From Pseudomonadota bacterium (GTDB taxonomy: Bacteria; Pseudomonadota; Gammaproteobacteria; QQUJ01), in NCBI GenBank assembly GCA_008501635.1, contig QQUJ01000001.1, forward strand, positions 1 through 64,000: a stretch of DNA of 64,000 nucleotides, in the 5' to 3' direction. Within the stretch, counting starts at the first letter, position 1. Each line of letters starts with the position of its first letter. The position numbers and the translations under genes are program-made. Positions 61,933 through 64,000 of this stretch are shown in pieces. The notes under the pieces are model-generated. The model was given only the letters and a program-made list of their open reading frames with translations, was not told the DNA's origin and did not search any database.

Positions 61933-62219
61933 TTACCCACCTCCTCAACCATGGCGATGGCGTTGTGCGGGCACTCGAAGGCGCAGATGCCGCACCCTTT
62001 GCAGCTGGCGAGATCGATATCGAACCAGCGCGGTTTCTCCACCACGCACTGCACCGGGCAGTAGATCCAGCAGGTGGCGCACTTGACGCATTTGTCGCGG
62101 TCCACCACCGGGCGCTCGGCGCGCCAGTCACCGGGCAGCATGGCGCTGCATTCGGTGGCGATGGGGCAGAGGTTGTTCGGTATCTGCGAGGCGTCATAGG
62201 GCGTGCGTGGTGTGTTCAT
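61929..62219 (-). CDS. padF: phenylglyoxylate dehydrogenase delta subunit (ferredoxin)
   Basis: This 96-residue 2[4Fe-4S] subunit has CVKCATCWIYCPVQC and CKGCGICAFECP. It is the delta-type ferredoxin component of 2-oxoacid oxidoreductases. ATG 62219 overlaps the padE stop (ATGA); the frame is open further upstream but only as a shadow of padE. Confidence 0.92.
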   Translation of the reverse strand: MNTPRTPYDASQIPNNLCPIATECSAMLPGDWRAERPVVDRDKCVKCATCWIYCPVQCVVEKPRWFDIDLASCKGCGICAFECPHNAIAMVEEVGK

Positions 62220-62788
62220 GCGGCTTTCTCCCCACCCAGTTCGAAGACCTGGGTCTCGGCGTAGCCGCGCTCGATGGCATCCATATTCTGGCGCAGGCCG
62301 GCGTCGCGAAAATTGGCGGTCTGGAGCCCTTTCTTCAGCGATTCCAGACCCACCACGCCGGTGGTGCGGGCGAAAGCGCCGAGCATGATGGTATTGGTGA
62401 TCGGGCGGCGGAACAGATCCATGGCGATGCCCACGGCATCGCACAGGCCGACCCGGGCCAAGGTGGCGGGTAATGCCAGGTCAGCCAGGGATTTTTGCGT
62501 CGCCTGGATCAGCGTACCGCCGGGCTTCATGCCGGCGAAGATATCGACCGCATTGGCGACTGATGGGTCGATGCAGAGAATGAAATCGGGATCGTAGATA
62601 TTGTTGATGCGGCGGATCTCTTGGTCATCGAAGCGCAGAAAGGCCGCCACCGGCGCACCACGTCGTTCGAAGCCGAACGCCGGGATGGCGGTGACGAACT
62701 TGCCCTCTTCGACCAGAGCCTTGGCCAGTATCTTGGAGGCCAGTACCGCACCCTGGCCGCCGCGGCCATGAAAGCGCACCTCGTGCAT
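62216..62788 (-). CDS. padE: phenylglyoxylate dehydrogenase gamma subunit
   Basis: This 190-residue POR gamma-type subunit begins MHEVRFHGRGGQGAVLASKI, the typical opening, and has IPAFGFERRGAPVAAFLR and GAFARTTGVV. ATG 62788 follows GGAGGGG and is preferred to an in-frame start at 62845. It opens the padEFGHI set. A repeat of about 70 bp separates it from padD. Confidence 0.92.
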   Translation of the reverse strand: MHEVRFHGRGGQGAVLASKILAKALVEEGKFVTAIPAFGFERRGAPVAAFLRFDDQEIRRINNIYDPDFILCIDPSVANAVDIFAGMKPGGTLIQATQKSLADLALPATLARVGLCDAVGIAMDLFRRPITNTIMLGAFARTTGVVGLESLKKGLQTANFRDAGLRQNMDAIERGYAETQVFELGGEKAA

Positions 62789-62818
62789 GGTTCTCCCCTC
62801 CTGCTGTCTAGAGTTGCC

Positions 62819-62890
62819 TTGCGCAAAGGGCGCCAAGCAAACCAAAAGTAATCTCTTTGCGCTGCTGGCGTCTTTGCGCCTTTGCGCGAG
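62819..62890. repeat. intergenic repeat between padD and padE
   Basis: CTTGCGCAAAGGGCGCCAAG and an inverted partner around CTTTGCGCTGCTGGCGTCTT, ending TTTGCGCGAGG, form a degenerate palindrome of the same family as the yej-gap repeats. It fills the gap between padD and padE. Confidence 0.6.
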
Positions 62891-62909
62891 GTCCAGCTCA
62901 ATTCAAACC

Positions 62910-63794
62910 CTACCAGCCGGGTTTGGTGCCCGGTCCGGGTTTGCCGCCACCCCGCGCCGCGCTGTGATCGATCGCAAAGCCCTGGTTGTAGGAGGCGCGC
63001 GTGATGATGATGGCCTTCATGTACCAGCCGCCAAAACCCGCCAGTGCACCCGCGGCGACACCCAACGGTATGGCGTACCCGGTGAAGGCGAGGGCGGTGG
63101 CCGCTAGTATGGCCGGCGCTACTCCGCCCAGCAGGGCGACGATGCCGTCGGCATCCCGCAACACCTGCAGGGCGGCCAGTGGCGCATCGCCTTCGAGGCC
63201 GGCGCGATAGGATTTCCAGGCGCCAAAGCGCATCACGCTGAGCGCTAACAACAGCACCAGCACGGTGCGCCCCGCGGCGGCGACGGCCTCGGTGGAGAGC
63301 AGCGGCATCAGAACCAGAAAAAAAGCGGCGCCTTCGGTCAATCCCGTGGTGAGGATCAGCGGTACGATGCGTGGTGTGCGCCATACCGGGATGCCGCGCG
63401 AGGCGTGCAGGATCCGGCCTTGGCAAAAAAGAAAAACGGCCGCCAGCACCGCCAGCAGAACCACCAGTCCGATCCACTGAAACCACAGCGCCAATGCCCC
63501 ACACAGCATCAGCGGCATTGCCACGATGGCTTCCCGGGTCATCCACGAAGTGTATGGATTGAAGAATACGTGCAGCGCCCGTAGCGGGCGGCCGATCTCC
63601 AGCCAGACCATCGACAGCCCAAGGGCCACGAAGACCAGGCCTGCGAGCGTGGGCATGAAGACGGGCGCACCCAGAAGTCCGGCGACGAGGGTCACCATCA
63701 GCAGGCCGGTGCCGGTGCCGCCACCGATAAAGTTAGCGGCCGCCCGCCAATCCCACGTGTCCTGCAGGGTGGGGGCAGCAGGATTGAAGCTCAT
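62910..63794 (-). CDS. padD: phenylacetyl-CoA:acceptor oxidoreductase membrane anchor (NrfD/DmsC-like)
   Basis: The 294-residue inner-membrane protein has about eight helices. The N-terminal TWDWRAAANFIGGGTGTGLL and LEIGRPLRALHVFFNPYTSW motifs are those of NrfD/DmsC/PadD anchors. The sequence IITRASYNQGFAI near the end fits the same group. It would pass electrons from PadBC to quinone. Its start overlaps the padC stop (ATGA). Confidence 0.85.
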   Translation of the reverse strand: MSFNPAAPTLQDTWDWRAAANFIGGGTGTGLLMVTLVAGLLGAPVFMPTLAGLVFVALGLSMVWLEIGRPLRALHVFFNPYTSWMTREAIVAMPLMLCGALALWFQWIGLVVLLAVLAAVFLFCQGRILHASRGIPVWRTPRIVPLILTTGLTEGAAFFLVLMPLLSTEAVAAAGRTVLVLLLALSVMRFGAWKSYRAGLEGDAPLAALQVLRDADGIVALLGGVAPAILAATALAFTGYAIPLGVAAGALAGFGGWYMKAIIITRASYNQGFAIDHSAARGGGKPGPGTKPGW

Positions 63795-64000
63795 GACTTA
63801 TCCTCCTGGTCGATCCCGTCCCAGAGGTAGTAGAACCCAGGATTGGTACCCAGCTCCTCGTGCATGCGAAACCACTTGTTCTCGGCCAGCAATTGCGAGA
63901 CGTTGCTGTCGGGATCTTCGATATCGCCGAATACCAGGGCGTCGGCAATACAGGCATTGGCGCAGGCCGGTGTGGCATCGGGATCGATGCCCGGGGTCAG
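63791..64000 (-). CDS. padC: phenylacetyl-CoA:acceptor oxidoreductase Fe-S subunit, C-terminal part
   Basis: Only the last 69 codons are in the window; the gene continues past 64000. They show TPACANACIADALVFGDIED, the C-terminal Cys pair of DmsB/PadC-type subunits, and end NPGFYYLWDGIDQEDKS. The ATGA overlap with padD makes it part of the same operon, and padB would be expected further upstream. Confidence 0.8.
   Translation of the reverse strand: MTPGIDPDATPACANACIADALVFGDIEDPDSNVSQLLAENKWFRMHEELGTNPGFYYLWDGIDQEDKS

Overview
The window looks like a chromosomal segment of a facultatively anaerobic, nitrate-respiring, aromatic-degrading gammaproteobacterium. The basis is an SbcB/DUF3549 pair, a yejBEF-yejA peptide importer, a NarXL-narGHJI cluster and a phenylacetate/phenylglyoxylate (pad) oxidation cluster like that of denitrifying aromatic degraders. 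A Sedimenticola- or Chromatiales-like host would fit, but no rRNA or tRNA gene is present to settle this.

Layout. 1-3.4 kb is a sparse patch with an IS3-type transposase remnant, an Alvin-type 2[4Fe-4S] ferredoxin, an orphan TRAP solute receptor, a HyaE-like protein and a zinc-ribbon membrane protein with a decayed second copy. 3.7-9.5 kb holds a MoaD/ThiS-like carrier with an Asp-box propeller protein, an MFS pump, a histidine phosphatase, a Vgb-like propeller, a dienelactone hydrolase broken by one in-frame stop and a small DUF3330-like protein. 9.6-11.1 kb is a divergent nikR / nickel transporter pair. 11.2-14.6 kb carries a membrane protein, sbcB and a DUF3549 gene. 15.5-27.2 kb is a complete nitrate respiration block (narX, narL, FNT transporter, unknown membrane protein, narGHJI). 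It is bracketed by two 415-bp direct copies of the DUF3549/lipoprotein junction. 27.6-33.5 kb is an Mla-type lipid ABC transporter on the minus strand, joined to a partner-switching module (HDOD-PP2C phosphatase, HATPase kinase, STAS protein). A divergent acyltransferase-esterase fusion follows. 36.3-38.9 kb is a GAF-PAS-PAS-GGDEF-EAL protein. 39-45.1 kb is the yej peptide/microcin C-type importer with repeat elements in its gene gaps.

45.3-64 kb is an anaerobic aromatic acid region, all on the minus strand. In transcription order it holds padC (cut by the window edge), padD, padE, padF, padG, padH, a 53-codon ORF, padI, paaK3, iorA-like, iorB-like, paaK2, an AraC regulator, a second molybdopterin oxidoreductase with its Fe-S subunit, and paaK1. 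Together these would convert arylpyruvates and arylacetates to aryl-acetyl-CoA (Ior, PaaK), oxidise phenylacetyl-CoA to phenylglyoxylate (PadBCD) and decarboxylate that to benzoyl-CoA (PadEFGHI). The electrons could pass to ferredoxin, quinone and finally the nitrate reductase encoded in the same window.

The observations most worth a second look are the partner-switching genes in the lipid-transport operon, the direct repeats around the nar block, the membrane-anchorless second molybdoenzyme between paralogous CoA ligases, and the acyltransferase-esterase fusion. Functions are read from sequence motifs and gene order only; no database search was run.
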